Position numbers and translations under genes: made by a program
Part shown: piece by piece, positions 6,025 through 6,211 of the stretch
How the letters are laid out: each line of letters starts with the position of its first letter
How positions within the stretch are numbered: position 1 is the first letter of the stretch
Assembly: GCA_021803405.1 (NCBI GenBank)
Contig: JAJZLO010000020.1
Location: 1-6,211 of the forward strand
Length of the DNA: 6,211 nucleotides
Origin: Microcaldota archaeon
Lineage (GTDB): Archaea; Micrarchaeota; Micrarchaeia; Micrarchaeales; CABMGC01
Direction: 5' to 3'
The notes under the pieces: generated by a model
What the model was told of the DNA's origin: nothing
The model's input: only the letters and a program-made list of their open reading frames with translations
Database searches by the model: none

Positions 6025-6039
6025 GGAAAGATATAAATA
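6025..6039 (+). promoter_or_regulatory. Candidate plus-strand BRE/TATA element
   Basis: ggaaag (6025-6030, purine-rich BRE-like) followed by atataaata (6031-6039) is a good archaeal promoter match on the plus strand, divergent from radA. It would start a transcript near 6060, running through the stem structure at 6101-6157 and possibly into a gene beyond the window. Confidence 0.35.
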
Positions 6040-6053
6040 AACATTTATACATA
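6030..6053 (-). promoter_or_regulatory. Candidate radA-dphB promoter region (minus strand)
   Basis: On the minus strand two TATA-like strings lie upstream of radA: tttatatc (6030-6037) and gtataaatg (6044-6052). At usual spacing they predict transcription starts near 6007 and 6021, giving leaders of about 30-45 nt that include the AGGT before the ATG. I cannot tell which is used, and the first overlaps a plus-strand TATA candidate. Confidence 0.35.
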
Positions 6054-6093
6054 CAACTCTCTGTGCAGTTAAGGAAGTAGGTAGTATTTAATT

Positions 6094-6168
6094 AAAAAGC
6101 TAGGAAGAGGCCAGTGCAACTTAATGCACTGGCAAGGCGACCAGTATACCCTTCCTAATAGAATTCGT
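6094..6168 (-). ncRNA. Possible small structured RNA (strand uncertain)
   Basis: A long-range stem pairs 6101-6107 (taggaag) with 6151-6157 (cttccta), enclosing a perfect 9-bp hairpin of 6110-6118 (gccagtgca) with 6125-6133 (tgcactggc) around a 6-nt loop. Read on the minus strand, a BRE/TATA-like element (6189-6198) would start transcription near 6168, and five T (6094-6098) follow the closed structure, so an RNA of about 75 nt is plausible. I looked for tRNA, 5S, SRP, RNase P, C/D-box and H/ACA signatures on both strands and found none that fit. It could instead be a terminator of an upstream minus-strand gene, or a leader on the plus strand. There is no open frame of note here. Confidence 0.35.
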
Positions 6169-6186
6169 AGTATTATAACTGAGGTT

Positions 6187-6200
6187 AGATTTATAAACCT
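6187..6200. promoter_or_regulatory. Near-palindromic TATA element, possibly bidirectional
   Basis: The forward strand reads agatttataaacct and the reverse complement reads aggtttataaatct, so a TATA core with purine-rich flank is present in both directions. Minus-strand use would serve the structured element at 6094-6168; plus-strand use would start transcription just outside the window. Confidence 0.4.
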
Positions 6201-6211
6201 TTGTAAATAGT

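Noticed and set aside
79..6108. Shared 9-mer ctaggaaga near the two window ends (minus strand 80-88; plus strand 6100-6108)
   Set aside because: A single 9-nt match between two AT-rich intergenic stretches is expected by chance and does not extend, so it is not evidence of attachment sites or terminal repeats.
6094..6168. tRNA or H/ACA guide RNA reading of the structured element
   Set aside because: There is no T-loop GTTCRA-like sequence, no cloverleaf spacing, a 9-bp internal stem unlike an anticodon arm, no ACA box at the correct distance, and a strongly asymmetric internal loop.

Overview
The window looks like a piece of an AT-rich archaeal chromosome (flanking coding DNA roughly 30% GC by hand count). 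The archaeal signs are a RadA recombinase with an N-terminal HhH domain, an archaeal-type diphthine synthase (DphB), an archaeal-type Taw1, a class III (pilin/archaellin-type) signal peptide, and BRE/TATA-like promoters with few Shine-Dalgarno sites. The style of the large pilin-anchored DUF2341 protein, with its short Ala-Gln-Ala-Ala-Ile-Glu-Phe signal and aromatic 'YGWA' helix, recalls DPANN lineages such as Parvarchaeota/Micrarchaeota (ARMAN). That placement is an inference and was not tested.

Layout: 1-149 is AT-rich and may hold the last codons of a plus-strand membrane protein. 150-2024 (minus) is a 624-residue surface protein: pilin-like anchor, Ig-like (Big_1-like) domain, DUF2341, ConA-like/lectin-type C-terminus. 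A 72-bp divergent promoter region follows. 2097-3134 (plus) is Taw1, the radical-SAM wyosine enzyme, and 3154-4167 (plus) is a polytopic membrane protein of the LPG_synthase_TM/AglD-like family; the two probably share a transcript. A 97-bp convergent gap holds a T-run terminator and a small direct repeat. 4265-5017 (minus) is DphB and 5027-5977 (minus) is RadA, an apparent radA-dphB operon with a 9-nt gap. 5978-6211 has no gene I can call but holds opposing TATA-like elements around a strong stem structure that may be a small RNA.

Functionally, taw1 (tRNA-Phe position 37) and dphB (EF2 diphthamide) both serve translation fidelity, radA is homologous recombination, and the two membrane/surface genes belong to the envelope. 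I see no mobile element, CRISPR array, tRNA or rRNA. The items most worth a second look are the structured 6094-6168 element with mutually exclusive pairings, the GC-rich DUF2341 segment inside the surface protein (mosaic gene), and an 18-bp perfect palindrome inside dphB.
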